Positions 46,929-58,190 of a stretch of 64,000 bases of DNA are shown one piece after another; position 1 is the stretch's first letter, and every line of letters starts with the position of its first letter. This stretch comes from JANYHF01 sp963732765 (GTDB lineage Bacteria > Pseudomonadota > Alphaproteobacteria > Rhizobiales > Hyphomicrobiaceae): contig CAVTAS010000006.1 in NCBI GenBank assembly GCA_963732765.1, positions 221,112 through 285,111 on the forward strand, read 5' to 3'. Made by a program: the position numbers and the translations under genes. Below the pieces are notes generated by a model. The model was not told the DNA's origin. It made no database searches and worked only from the letters and a program-made list of their open reading frames with translations.

Positions 46929-49900
46929 GTGAACAAGGTTCTAGTCACTATCGGAGTGCTGCTGATCGCGGTTCTGGCCGCGCTTTTCGGCGCGCCTGCC
47001 CTGATCGACTGGAGCCGCTACCGCACCACCTTCGAGAGCGAAGCGAGCCGCTTGATCGGCCGCCATGTTCGGGTCGGCGAGCAGGTGCAGCTGCGATTGC
47101 TGCCATCGCCCTACATCAGTTTCGACAATGTGCGCGTGGCCGATGCCTCGGGACGGTTCGACACACCTATCCTGCGCATGGAGATCCTTCCGGATGCAGC
47201 TGTCGACCACCGCTCTGCTGTCCGGCAATTTCGTCGCTCAGGACGTTGAGCTGAAGTCGCCGACCGTCCGCCTCGCCATAGGCAAAGATGGCAAGGGAAA
47301 TTGGGAAGGTCTACTGCCCGCGCTGAAAGGCGATAGCACAACATCAAACGGAACATCCGCGGCGGGGCTCGCGCTCAGCACCGTTCACATCGTTCATGGC
47401 GCTGTCGAACTGGTTGGCGCCGCCGAAGGGCAGCAATGGCGCTTCGAAGATGTCAACGGCGAGGTGGATGCCGCAGGTCCGCAAGGCCCATTCCGCTTCA
47501 AGGGTGCCTACCAACAGGACGGAAAACCTGCCGAGCTACGCCTATCGGTCGGACGCGACGATGCCGCCGGAAAGCTGCGCCTGAAGGCCTCGACGCATGC
47601 CGCGGATGCCTCTGTTGCAAGTTACACATTTGACGGCGTGATCGAGACGCTGGACGGCCAGACCTCGTTGGCCGGCGACCTGGAAGGCAAGCTGCCCTTC
47701 CCTGCAAGCGCCACCAACACCCAGGCGGCGGTGGGCGGCGGTCTGGATCTGAAGACCAAGATCGTGGCCTCCAACGAGCGTGCAAAGCTCACCGAGATCG
47801 AAATAGTCCTGGACAGTCCCGGCCGGCCGCAGCGGCTAACCGGGTCGGCTGTCGTCAGCTTCAATAGCGACGCGGCCAGTGAGGCTGTATTGAAATCGGC
47901 TTGGTTGGACCTAGACCAGGTTGCCGGGCGCGCGCTGGGTGCCGCCATTACCAAACCGGCTTCAAAAGCGACGTTGCGAGGCAGCTTGCAGGGACTGTTC
48001 GCGCTTGCAGGCGGCGCGCCCAGCTTGGCCGGAAAGGGCCATCTTCGGCTGGTCGTAGAGGAGTCCGTTTTCGGAGGCGGTCCAGTCAACGGCCTGCAAA
48101 TGTCCATCAACCGAACTGGAAACGGTCTCACCGTCGAGAGCTTATCGGCAAAGCTTCCCGGGCAAAGCCTGTTGTCGGCCAGTGGCGAAGTGAACACTCT
48201 TGGCTCCCCTCATTTCGACGGGCAGGTTCGGCTCTGGGGTACCAATTTGGCAGCAATGACAAACTGGGCCCTGCCGTCCATGATGTTGAAAGAGTTAACC
48301 AGCGCCAGCCCCTATCTGATCGACACTGAAGTTGCCGTCGATGCCGCTCGCTTCTCGGCCGAAAAGCTGCGCGCCGAAGTGTCCGGAACGACCTTGACCG
48401 GCGGCATCCGCTACGTCGCGGCGCCGCAGTCGCTGAGCATTACCTTGGACAGCAACCGGCTCGATCTGGCGCGCGAGTTCGATGTGCCGATCGGACTGGC
48501 GACGCTCGCCGGCTTCACCGGAAGCGCACCGGAACCGAACACAGAACCGGGCAGCGCTGCGGGCCTCGATTTGAAGTCTTTTCTCGCCGGCGATACCTTC
48601 CTGGACCTTCGGATCGGCCGGCTGATCACAGCGCAGGGTGCGCTGCACGACGTGTCGGCCAAACTCGATCGCAGCAATGGCCGGTTGAACATTCCCAGTA
48701 TCGATGTCGCGACCGACGACGGCTTCACGCTGCATGTCGAAGGTGCTTTACAAGTCAAAGACGATCAGGGGCAGGGGCAGTTGCGACTGTTGATCGGCGC
48801 GCCGTCTTCCAAGGCTGTTTTGAGCGCCCTCAGGATTGCTGGACTTACGGAAAGTGTCGCAGGCGCCGACAAACTGTTCGCGGCACTGACGCCGCTAAGT
48901 CTTGCCGGGACTGTCGAACTTGGTGGCAAGTCATCAACCAGCGAGAGCTTGGCGCTGGACGGTTCGGCAGCCAGCAGCCGGCTTAGGCTGTTGTTGCGCC
49001 GCGACGCCGGCGAAAGCGACTGGCATTCTGGGCAACTCGAGGCGGCGGCAGAGCTCGGCAATCCGGATGCCGAAAGACTGCTTGAGCAAATCGCCCGTAG
49101 CCTCGGCCGATCCCTAGCTCCGTCGGCGCCGGACGTCGCTGGTGCTGCGGTCGCGCCGCCGCTGCCCGGCATGCTGTCGCTGCGTCTTAGCGGCATTCCC
49201 GAAGACGGCTTGGCGACGCGCCTTGGGCTCACGACCGGTGTGCTCGACGCAAGTTTCGACGGGCGCGCCAGTTTCGGTTCAGACCTCGCGTTGGTCGCCG
49301 ACGGGAGCATTGCGATCAATGCCAAAGACGCCAATCGCGCGGTTCGCCTGTCGGGACTGAGCGGCATGATTCCAGATCAACCCGGCGAGCTGAAACTGAC
49401 GGGGCGACTGCACCGCGACAACACCCTGCTTGCGTTGACCAATGCGAGCGTGACCACTGCAGGGACCCAAAGCACCGGCGATATCAAGTTGCTGAACCAA
49501 TTGCCACGTCCGCGCCTGGAAGCGAACCTGCAAAGCACCAGCCTGCGCATCGATCGATGGCTGAGCCTATTGGCACCCGCTGTGGGGAGCACCGTGGCGA
49601 CCCGCGATGCCGCCGACGGTAGTCCTTGGCCAGACCAGAGTTTCGATTTCAAGTTGACCGAGACCCTTGACACCCGAATTTCAGCTGGTGCAAAGCAATT
49701 GGTGTTGGCCAACGGCCTCAGTCTGGACAATGCCCGTCTGTCTGCCGATACCCACCCGGGAAAGTTGGACCTCAGGCTCCAGGAAGGGCACGCCCTGCAA
49801 GGCGACTGGAGTGGTCGGGCCGTATTGGAGAAGGCTCCGGCTGGAGCGGCACTTCACCTGGAAGCGACGCTTGACAAGGCCCGGCTGGACCAGATTGGCG

Positions 49901-50788
49901 GTGCGCAAAGTGCCGTACCGCGGCCCGAGGGGGAACTGGCGCTCCACCTGTCGCTGGACGGACGCGGACTGACACCTCGCGATGTTGTCTCATCGGCAAG
50001 CGGCAAGGGCGACTTCTCGCTCAGCGAAGGCGCATTCGCAGGCTTCTCGTCCAACACCGTCGATGCTGTAGCGCGCATATCTCTTGCTGACTCCGCAGCC
50101 CTGTCTGCCGAGGCAGTCAGCCATCGTCTCGCCGAGACCAGCAAGACCGGAGCCTTCGCCTTCCGTGGCGCCAAAGGCAGCCTGAGTATTGCCGACGGTG
50201 CAATCCGGTTGGACAAGATGCTGGTCGACAGCGCCCAATCGCAGCTGGAAATCGCGAACCGGATCGATCTGACAAAACTGCAACTGGCAAGCACTTGGCG
50301 CTTGCAGCCCAAGCCGGTGCAGTCAGGCAAAGTACCGCTGCCGCCGATCCAATTTGGTTATCAGGGCAACCTTTCCGATCTCGGCCTGGTGCAGCCGGTC
50401 ATTGAGTTTGCCGACCTGCAGCGCGAACTCGAAGCGCGCAAGCAGTTGGGTGAACCAGAGCAGAGCCAGGGCATCTGGCCGGTCGAAACCGCCGCCGCAC
50501 CGGGAGTTCGACGCGGAATCAACGCCAACAGTGCCAGCCCCGACCCAGACCAGCACCGTGCCATCTGCATCGACGGCAAAGTCCGATGCACCGCCTGCCA
50601 CTGGGGCGGTTGCGGCCCCGGCAGCGACTGGACCAGTTATCGGAAATCCGACTGCAACCGCCACTGCCACCCCTGCCAACGTCGACGCGGCAGCCAATCA
50701 AGGTATCAAACGGCCAACACCCCGCCCGCCGCGCAAGAAGAAGGTCGGCTGGGCCGCTTCATTTCTTCAAGGCTTGTTTGGAAACTGA
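46929..50788 (+). pseudogene. AsmA family protein (two frameshifts)
   Basis: This large envelope protein belongs to the AsmA/TamB-like group that spans the periplasm and is linked to phospholipid or outer-membrane homeostasis. An N-terminal transmembrane helix (MNKVLVTIGVLLIAVLAALFG) is followed by IDWSRYRTTFESEASRLIGR, the usual AsmA opening. The frame shifts near 47200 and then stays open for 1,090 codons of beta-rich repeats, including the C-terminal domain (GKGDFSLSEGAFAGFS, GAIRLDKMLVDSA). A second shift near 50480 leads to a Thr/Ala/Pro-rich tail ending VGWAASFLQGLFGN at 50788. The joined product is about 1,286 residues. Confidence 0.85.
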
Positions 50789-50842
50789 CATCAGCGGGGC
50801 GTGATGCCGGTCGAGACAACGAAACACTTGCCCGCGTCATGA

Positions 50843-50875
50843 AAAACGGCGGCTCCCATCGAGAGCCGCCGTTTT
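50843..50875. terminator. Bidirectional intrinsic terminator
   Basis: The arms AAAACGGCGGCTC (50843-50855) and GAGCCGCCGTTTT (50863-50875) form a perfect 13-bp hairpin with a seven-base loop. The A-run before and T-run after it give a U-tract to both strands. It lies between the convergent asmA and secreted-protein genes. Confidence 0.9.
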
Positions 50876-50916
50876 GTCGGATCGAACCGCCTGCCCTGGC
50901 GGCAGCAATGCCGTGC

Positions 50917-51459
50917 TTACTTGCAATCGAAAGTCAGCTCGCGGACCAGCAGATTGTTCTGCTCGTTGCTCTCGTTAATCTTGTTGTAGGGATCGACGAC
51001 GATGTAGACCTTGCGCTTGCCGACCAGACCGCGACCGGCCTTGATCTTGCCCTTACCGATATGCACGTCGGTCGAGAAGATCTCTTTGGGCGACAGCGAG
51101 TTCGGGACCAGCTTGTCATCCTTCATATCGAGCATTTCAGGGATGTAGACCGAAACGATCGGCTCGACGATCAGGCGCTCAGCGCGATCCTTGCCGTTGT
51201 TGCGAACACCAACGGTGCCGCTGATAAGTTCGTCGTTCACGCCGCAGCCGCCAACCGTCATTTCGGTCTGGTCAGGCAGAACCACGATATCGGGGCCGGG
51301 CGCCGTCGGGGCGACCACGACCGGCGTGACGACCTTCGGCGGAACATATTTCTTGACCACTTTTTTCTTCACTGCGGCCGTTGCATCGCCTGCAACCATC
51401 GTCATTGAAAACCCGGCGAAGGCCAAAGCAGTCACGCTAGCAATAAGGAACTTCTTCAC
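50917..51459 (-). CDS. Secreted CARDB-like protein
   Basis: This 180-residue protein has a signal peptide (VKKFLIASVTALAFAGFSMTMVAGDATA), a Lys/Val/Pro-rich linker and one Ig-like domain. The domain has ISGTVGVRNNGKDRAERLIV and VYIVVDPYNKINESNEQNN. The NNG...VDPxNxxxExxExNN pattern is that of CARDB-type beta-sandwich domains, which often mediate adhesion or cell-surface binding. The GTG at 51459 follows GGGAGGGG, so it is preferred to an ATG-like start 14 codons upstream. A strong terminator follows at 50843-50875. Confidence 0.7.
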   Translation of the reverse strand: MKKFLIASVTALAFAGFSMTMVAGDATAAVKKKVVKKYVPPKVVTPVVVAPTAPGPDIVVLPDQTEMTVGGCGVNDELISGTVGVRNNGKDRAERLIVEPIVSVYIPEMLDMKDDKLVPNSLSPKEIFSTDVHIGKGKIKAGRGLVGKRKVYIVVDPYNKINESNEQNNLLVRELTFDCK

Positions 51460-51685
51460 GGAAGACCCCTCCCTTGGAATTACACTACAGTCAGCGCACA
51501 ACGCGCACGCGTGCGACCGGACTGGCCGCCCCAGTTACAGTTAACAACAGGTCCGACCGCCGTCAAACTGGCGCGGAGGATTTTTGTTGTGCTGTGGCCA
51601 TTATAATTCAGCGGCCGCCGCAATTTTGCCGAGAATCGGCAACGGCGCCCGTTCCTGCGGCGGATTTAAACGTTCACGCCCGCCG

Positions 51686-52642
51686 TCAACTGTTGCCGCC
51701 CGGTCGCAACTTCAGTTTGCGACCGGCCAATTGTCCCGCTTTGCGCACCTTCCGACGGGCCAACCGTCCCACGCCCCTGACCCTGCGCATGCGACCGGGC
51801 GGCTGCGCCGGTCGAGGGCCCGCCAAGCCGTGGACAATGGCATGCAACTCCTCGGTCAGCAATTTGCGGTCTGTGCCATGCTTGAGATCCGCAAAAGGGA
51901 TCACCGGACCGATGTTCACATGCAGTGTCGACCCGGCAAAGCGGCGAAATTCGGAAACCAGCAGCGAGAGCCGCAAGGTCAGGCTGAAACGGCTGGCAAG
52001 GTGAAAAAGAGGCCCATTCTGTCCTTCGAACCAGATCGGCAGCACCGAAGCTTTGGAAGTCTGGATCATGCGCGCCGTGAACAGCTTCCAGGGCAGATCG
52101 ACCGCGCGTCCGAACATGCCCTTGGCGGTTGCCACGCCACCTGCTGGAAACACGATAATGGTCGTGCCCGCAGCCAGCAGGCGAAGCGCCTCTTTGCGAG
52201 TGGCGAGGTTGATCTCTTGAGCCGCGCGCGTCTCGTCGAAATCAATCGGCAGCGAATAGGGCCGGATTTCCGGGATGCGCAGCAGTTGGTTGTTGATCAG
52301 GACCTTGAACGGCCGACCCAATTGCTCGGCCATAGCCAGGATAGCAATCCCGTCGCCGATCCCGAACGGATGATTGGCGATCATCACCAATGGCGTTTCC
52401 TTGGGGATGGGCGGAGGCCAGGCCGCCCCGTTCGCCGTGGTCACGTGCATCTTCACGTCAACCAGATTGAGCACTTCGCCATAGGGATGCGGCGACTTCG
52501 GCACGATATGGTCGCGCCAATAGCGGTACAGCGGCAGGAATTTCTCGCGTCCCGACAGCCCTTCGATGGTGTGAATGATCCAACGCTTTAGCCGCGGATC
52601 GGACGATGCAGCGTAGGTCAACTCGCGGAAAGTGTCGGTCAT
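51686..52642 (-). CDS. Lysophospholipid acyltransferase family protein
   Basis: This 318-residue protein has a PlsC-like acyltransferase domain. The acceptor motif is NHPFGIGD (His91, Asp97), one residue longer between His and Asp than the classical HX4D. TTIIVFPAGGVATAKG resembles the FPEG block. The family moves acyl groups to glycerolipids or ornithine lipids at the inner membrane. The C-terminal 40 residues are very Arg/Gly-rich. The ATG at 52642 is chosen because upstream in-frame sequence is not protein-like. Confidence 0.75.
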   Translation of the reverse strand: MTDTFRELTYAASSDPRLKRWIIHTIEGLSGREKFLPLYRYWRDHIVPKSPHPYGEVLNLVDVKMHVTTANGAAWPPPIPKETPLVMIANHPFGIGDGIAILAMAEQLGRPFKVLINNQLLRIPEIRPYSLPIDFDETRAAQEINLATRKEALRLLAAGTTIIVFPAGGVATAKGMFGRAVDLPWKLFTARMIQTSKASVLPIWFEGQNGPLFHLASRFSLTLRLSLLVSEFRRFAGSTLHVNIGPVIPFADLKHGTDRKLLTEELHAIVHGLAGPRPAQPPGRMRRVRGVGRLARRKVRKAGQLAGRKLKLRPGGNS

Positions 52643-52879
52643 AGGGTCGGCTCGAGTTGGCAATGGTCCGTTGGGCCGACATAACTGCACAAAACTGGTG
52701 GCAGCGTCCACCGACGCCGAGTTTCGCTGTTTGGGGACATTACCAATTCGTATACGTTCGGCCACCGTCGGCCACGCCGTAGGAGCGCTAAGTGGGGTCG
52801 TCGTCGCCGGACACCGGCGGGATCGGGCCTCCCGAAGCGGGGCTCAACAGAACGAACACTGTAACCTCAGGAGAGCGCC

Positions 52880-53092
52880 ATGACGAAGACATTGACACTG
52901 ACCGTCGCATTTGTTGCGTTGGCCGCAGCCGGTATCGCCGCTTCGAATACGTCCATTGCAAGCACGCTCGGCGTATCGCCATTAGCCATGGAGCAGGTTC
53001 TTGGCCATAGCGGCGAGCGTGGCGATTGCGGCCGTGGCGATCACGACCGCGACGGTGACCGTGACGGCGATCATGATGGCGACCGCTGCTAA
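52880..53092 (+). CDS. Small secreted Asp-rich protein
   Basis: This 70-residue protein has a signal peptide (MTKTLTLTVAFVALAAAGIAA) and a tail made almost only of Asp, Gly, Arg and His (GDHDRDGDRDGDHDGDRC). The ATG follows AGGAGAG. The tail could bind divalent metal, but it matches no EF-hand loop exactly. It lies directly before a two-component system on the same strand, with about 158 bases between, so it may be a signal or target of that system. That link is inferred from position only. Confidence 0.55.
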   Translation: MTKTLTLTVAFVALAAAGIAASNTSIASTLGVSPLAMEQVLGHSGERGDCGRGDHDRDGDRDGDHDGDRC

Positions 53093-53249
53093 CCGACACC
53101 TAATGGATCGGCCGCACTCCGACTTGAATGCGGCATTCCAACGGTGACTTCGAGCTTGGCCCCCCGCCAGCTGGAGTCGCTGGCGTTTCGCCGAAGCTTC
53201 CTGTGATATGAGGGGCGACGCTCCTGACTGAATTGAAATGGGGCCTGCA

Positions 53250-53927
53250 ATGCGTCTGCTGCTGGTTGAAGACGACGAACGCACAGCGAGCTTCATCGCC
53301 CGCTCGTTGCGCGAGCATGGCCACACCGTCGATGTCAGCGGCGATGGCCGCGAAGGTCTGATGTTGGCGGCCAGCCAGCCCTATGATGCCATGATTATCG
53401 ACCGCATGCTGCCGGGCCTGGAAGGTCTGACCATCGTCAAGACGGTGCGCGCGTCTGGCTCACAGACCCCTATTATTATCCTCACCACCAAGTCTCAGAT
53501 CGGCGACAAGGTTGAGGGGCTTGAGGGCGGCGCCGACGATTACCTCGTCAAACCCTTCGCCTTCGCCGAGTTGCACGCCCGCCTCAACGCCCTGGTGCGG
53601 CGCCCCCCTATTTCCACTGTCGAGACCGTGCTGCGCGTGCATGACCTGGAAATGGACTTGCTCAAGCGCACCGTGAGCCGAGCGGGAACTGCCATTATCA
53701 TTCAACCGCAGGAGTTCAAGCTGCTCGAATACCTCATGCGCCACGCCGGACGTGTCGTAACTCGCACTATGCTGCTGGAGGCTGTTTGGGATTTTCACTT
53801 CGATCCCATGACCAAGGTTGTCGAGACCCACATCAGCCGCCTGCGTGGCAAGGTCGATAAGGGTTTCGACTGCGAGCTGATTCATACCATTCGTGGCGCG
53901 GGGTACGTTCTTCGTGCGCCCGAGTAA
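53250..53927 (+). CDS. OmpR-family response regulator
   Basis: This 225-residue transcription regulator has a receiver domain with the acidic pair DD (8-9), the phosphorylated Asp51 in IIDRMLPG and the Lys in LVKPFA. A winged-helix effector domain follows (QEFKLLEYLMRHAGRVVTRTMLLEAVW, THISRLRGKVDKG, IRGAGYVL). The start MRLLLVEDD at 53250 is chosen over an ATG four codons upstream, because receiver domains begin here. Its stop overlaps the kinase start, and both form one operon. Confidence 0.92.
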   Translation: MRLLLVEDDERTASFIARSLREHGHTVDVSGDGREGLMLAASQPYDAMIIDRMLPGLEGLTIVKTVRASGSQTPIIILTTKSQIGDKVEGLEGGADDYLVKPFAFAELHARLNALVRRPPISTVETVLRVHDLEMDLLKRTVSRAGTAIIIQPQEFKLLEYLMRHAGRVVTRTMLLEAVWDFHFDPMTKVVETHISRLRGKVDKGFDCELIHTIRGAGYVLRAPE

Positions 53928-55300
53928 ATCCTCAGCTCCGCAACGTTCCGGCTGGCGCTGACTTATGCCAGCCTGTTCGCCATTTCGGCGGCGATCCTGT
54001 TTGCCGTCATCTACGTCGCCATGGGTGCATTTGAAGAACAGCAGATCCGCAAATCGATTCTGGCCGAAGCCGAATTCGATGATTGCCGAGACCAGCACCC
54101 GCGGCGGCAGCGCCTTGCCGGTCGAGGTCGAAATCCGCACCCAAACCCAGACCAGTCGCTTTTTCCGCTATGCGCTGATCGCGCGCGACGGGACACGACT
54201 TGGCAACCTTCCGATCCAGGAGCCCAAGCTGGGATGGCAGGTGCTGGAAGTCACGCCGGCCGGTATGGTTGGTCACGAGGCGTTGGATCATGCGGAGTAC
54301 TTCATCTACGGCAGCGAAATGGCCGATGGCAGCCGGCTGTATGTGGCCCAGGACACCGAAGCGCTGGAAGACTTGCGCGAAACCATCAAGAACGCTTTCC
54401 TTTGGGGCGGCGGCATCACGGTCGGTTTGGCTTTGTTGGGCGGAACTCGCGGCAAGTTGGCGTTTCCTGTTGCGCATCGAGCGCATCAATACCGCCGCCC
54501 AGCACATTATGGATGGCAAGGTCGGAGAGCGGGTCCCGATGGGACGCGGTCACGACGAGTTTGACCGCTTATCGGCCAACCTCAACCGCATGCTCGACCG
54601 GATCGAGATCCTGCTCGGCAATCAAAAACGCGTCACCAGCGATATTGCACACGATTTGCGCACACCCTTGACACGGCTGCGCCAGGACCTGGACGAGGCG
54701 CGCACCAAGGCGGGCACGCTCGAAGCCTACGGCACTGTTGTCGAGCGGGCGATTGGCGATACCGATGACATTCTGCGCACTTTCGGCGCGCTGCTGCGCA
54801 TCGCCGAAATCAACTCCGGTGCGCAGATGGCCGGCTTCGTCAGTGTGCCGCTTTCGGAGGTGCTGCTGAGGCTGACCGAGACGTATGGACCGGTGGCGGA
54901 AAACTCCGGTCACCGGATGGTGGGCAATATCGAGCCGGGAATTGTGGTGCGAGGAGACACCTCGCTGCTGACCCAGCTGTTCGCAAACCTCACCGAGAAC
55001 GCGATACGCCACACACCCGTCGGTACCGAAATTTCAATCCGCCTGCGCCGCGACGGGCGCGATTTGATCGGCGAGGTAGCAGACAATGGACCGGGCGTTC
55101 CGCTCGAGGAGCGCGACCGGGTGTTCCGGCCGTTCTACCGGCTCGACGAAAGCCGCTCGACGCCCGGAAGCGGTTTAGGTTTGGCGCTGGTCGACGCCAT
55201 TGCAAGGCTGCACGGTGCGACCATCTCGCTGGGCGATGCAGGACCGGGCGCGCGCTTCCAGCTTCGCATGCCGGCGAGTGCGGTCGTCGCAGCGGCGTAA
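53914..55300 (+). pseudogene. Sensor histidine kinase (frameshifts in the N-terminal half)
   Basis: The likely start is a GTG at 53914 that overlaps the regulator stop. After a shift near 53945 the first transmembrane helix appears (YASLFAISAAILFAVIYVAM). A periplasmic sensor region follows, broken near 54085 (EIRTQTQTSRFFRYALIARDG, GHEALDHAEYFIYGSEM). The second helix is split by shifts near 54440. After it come HAMP-like sequence, the phospho-accepting His in SDIAHDLRTPLTRL, and the ATPase motifs NLTENAIRHTP, ADNGPGVP and GSGLGLALV. The frame from about 54480 to 55300 is intact. The signal sensed is unknown. Confidence 0.85.
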
Positions 55301-55398
55301 CGGTTTGTTCAGACTACCCAATTATTATCCCATGACGTCCGACAGAGTTTGCTGGGGCTACGTCGGGTAGGTGATGCAACGTCAGGTTCGCCCGCGCC

Positions 55399-55854
55399 AT
55401 GTCCAATGTTGTCGATAGCTATCGCCGCGCCCACTCGGGAACCGCGCCTGTAAAATCACGGCGCTGGCCGCTGATCGTGGCCATGATGGGCCTGCTGGCC
55501 ATGGGCGGCGCCGGTGCGGCCTATGTTGCCGGAACGCCGGAAGTGCCGGCTTTCGCCGCCACAAGCCCGGCGCAACCGTCAGGTTCTGCAACGCCCGGCA
55601 ATCGCGATGAGATGGCGGTCGGCAGCACCTCGAAGCTGCCGCACTTGTTGGCATCGCGTGGCATACTCGACGGCCCGGCCACCGGACTTATCATCGTGGG
55701 TATCGGCTTGATGACGGGCCTCATGGTCTACCTGGGACTGGGTCGCCTGCTGCCGGCCACGAATGCACCTGCTCCGCATCCGTACGAATTGGTCAAGGGC
55801 CGCCGCGAAGTGACCCAGGAGCGCCGTTACCATGGCGGACCGATCCGGGACTGA
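55399..55854 (+). CDS. Two-helix membrane protein, unknown
   Basis: This 151-residue protein has transmembrane helices at about residues 24-46 (WPLIVAMMGLLAMGGAGAAYVAG) and 97-117 (GLIIVGIGLMTGLMVYLGLG), and a polar C-terminal tail (KGRREVTQERRYHGG). No signal peptide cleavage site stands out. It follows the histidine kinase by about 98 bases on the same strand and may belong to the same transcription unit. I do not recognise the family. Confidence 0.5.
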   Translation: MSNVVDSYRRAHSGTAPVKSRRWPLIVAMMGLLAMGGAGAAYVAGTPEVPAFAATSPAQPSGSATPGNRDEMAVGSTSKLPHLLASRGILDGPATGLIIVGIGLMTGLMVYLGLGRLLPATNAPAPHPYELVKGRREVTQERRYHGGPIRD

Positions 55855-55907
55855 TGGCAAGAGGGAGAGGCACGCCTCCCCCTCCGCGACATCATCCGCC
55901 CAATGAT

Positions 55908-57881
55908 CACGCCGCGCGTTTGCCCGCTCGCACCAGATCCGGTGCGATACCGTCGTTAACCAGCATCGACACCGCCTCGTCCAGCTTCATGCATCACCTG
56001 CTCCTGGCTGCCGAGCCGGCGGATGGAGACCTGCTGCTCCTCGGCCTCGCGCTTGCCGACCACGAACATCACCGGCACCTTGGCCAGCGAGTGCTCGCGC
56101 ACCTTGTAGTTGATCTTCTCGTTGCGGAGGTCGGTCTCGGCACGCAGCCCGGCCTGCTGCAGCTCCGCCAGCACTTCCTCGGCATAGCCGTCGGCATCCG
56201 AAACAATGGTGGCGACCACCACCTGCACCGGCGCCAGCCAGAACGGCAGATGCCCGGCCGTGTTCTCGATCAGGATGCCGGTGAAGCGCTCCAGCGAGCC
56301 GAACATCGCCCGGTGCAGCATCACCGGCGGTGCTTGCCGCCAGTCCGCGCCGACATAGAAGGCGCCGAAGCGGCCCGGCAGGTTGAAATCGACCTGATTG
56401 GTGCCGCACTGCCAGGTGCGGCCGATGGCGTCCCTCAGATGGTACTCGAACTTCGGCCCGTAGAACGCGCCGTCGCCTTCGGCGATGGAGGTCTTCACCC
56501 GGTTGGACGATCTGCCCGACTTTCTCCAGCACGCGTTTCAGCGCCGCCTCGGCCTTGTCCCACAGCGCATCGTCGCCGACCCGCTTCTCCGGCCGGGTCG
56601 GCGAGCTTGATGTGGACGTCCTCGAAGCCGATAGTCCTTGTAGATCGAGAGCATGAAGTCGTTGACTTCAGGCTCTCCTCCTCGATCTGATCCTCGGTGC
56701 AGAAAATGTGCGCGTCGTCCTGGGTGAAGGCGCGCACCCGCATCAGGCCGTGCAGCGCGCCCGACGGCTCGTAGCGATGCACGCAGCCGAATTCGGCGAT
56801 CTTGATCGGCAGTTCGCTTGTAGCTACTTCAGGCCGTGCTTGAAGATCTGCACGTGGCCCGGGCAGTTCATCGGCTTCAGCGCGAAGACGCGCTCGTCTT
56901 CGGTCTCCGTCACGAACATGTTCTCGTGATAGGCTTCCCAGTGGCCCGAGGTCTCCCACAGGCTTGCGATCCAGCAGCTGCGGGGAGTTCACCTCCACAT
57001 AGCCCTCGGCGTCCTGCCGGCGGCGCATGTAGTCGATCAGGTTCTGGAACAGCTGTCCAGCCCTTGGGGTGCCAGAACACGGTGCCCGGCGCCTCGTCCT
57101 GGAAATGGAACAGGTCCATTTCCCGGCCGAGCTTGCGGTGGTCGCGCTTCTCCGCCTCCTCGATCTGCCGGAGGTGCGCGGCGAGATCCATGTCGGTGGC
57201 AAACGCCGTGCCATAGAGCCGCTGCAGCTGCTGCTTGGTGCGAATCGCCGCGCCAATAGGAGCCGGCGATCCGCATCAGCTTGAAGGCCGTGCCGATGTG
57301 GCCCGGTGGACGGCATGTGCGGGCCGCGGCAGAGATCGAGTCCAGTGCCCTGCTTATAGATCTTGATGGTCTGGTCGGCCGGAATGGCGTCGACCAGCTC
57401 GACCTTGTAGGGCTCGTCTTGCGCCGCGAAATGCGCCTTGGCCTTCGTCGCGCGTCCACACTTCCTTGGTGAACGGCGCATTGCGCTTGATGATCTCGCG
57501 CATCCGCGCTTCGATCTTCGGCAGGTCCTCCGGCACGAACGGCTCGGCCTTGTCGAAGTCGTAGTAGAAGCCGTTCTCGATCACCGGGCCGATGGTCACC
57601 TGGGTGCCGGGCCACAGGTCCTGCACCGCCTCGGCCAGCACGTGCGCGGCGTCGTGCCGGATCAGCTCCAGCGCCTCGGGGTCGCTCGCGCGACCACGAA
57701 TTTGAGCGTCGCGTTCTTTGCGATGGGGTCGGCCAGATCGGCCAGCGCGCCGTCCAGCACCATGGCGACGGAGCGCTTGGCCAGCGACGGGGAGATCGCC
57801 TTGGCGACCTCCAGGCCGGTGATGCCGGGCTGGATACGTCGCGCTTGCGCCGTCGGGAAAGGTCAGGGTGATGTCGGCCAT
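55908..57881 (-). pseudogene. thrS: Threonyl-tRNA synthetase (about ten frameshifts)
   Basis: ThrRS charges tRNA-Thr and is essential. From the ATG at 57881 the TGS domain opens MADITLTFPDGAS. The editing domain shows LELIRHDAAHVLAEAV and GPVIENGFYYDFD. The class II catalytic motifs appear in later frames: EPSGALHGLMRVRAFTQDDAHIFC (motif 2) and GDGAFYGPKFEYHLRDAIGRTWQCGTNQVDF. The anticodon-binding domain follows (GTILIENTAGHLPFWLAPVQV, KINYKVREHSLAKVPVMFVVG). It ends LVRAGKRAA at 55908. The joined length of about 650 residues is normal. Frame changes occur every 100-250 bases, which cannot be real in a living cell unless another copy exists. Confidence 0.9.
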
Positions 57882-58190
57882 TGGATGCTCCGCTCACTCA
57901 CTGCCAACCAACGCAGGTAAGACGGCCGCCGGTGGTGTCGCCGGGGCCGAGGCGCGGGTTGTAGCGGGGCCGGGGTGATTTTGTCACTTTTGCTTGCCGT
58001 TTCTGGCTCCAGTAACCGGCAGCTGGCCGGAAAGGGCGGATACTCGGTCCCCATCGGCATCTTGGCCCTGCGGCGGCGACAAGTTTGGCGAATGGTATAG
58101 CTGCGCGAAACTCGCGCCAACATCCCGGCAGGCATCTTCCACGCGGGTCGCAACACGCTGATCCGACTTGCAAAACACTGGAGACCGACC
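57882..58190. other. Divergent intergenic region
   Basis: About 309 bases separate the thrS start and the cupredoxin start. I see no ORF, no strong hairpin and no clear T-box leader. Promoters for both genes should lie here, but no pair of -35 and -10 boxes is convincing. Confidence 0.4.

Noticed and set aside
57882..58190. T-box or other leader before thrS
   Set aside because: No T-box core or long hairpin series was seen, and T-boxes are not expected in alphaproteobacteria.
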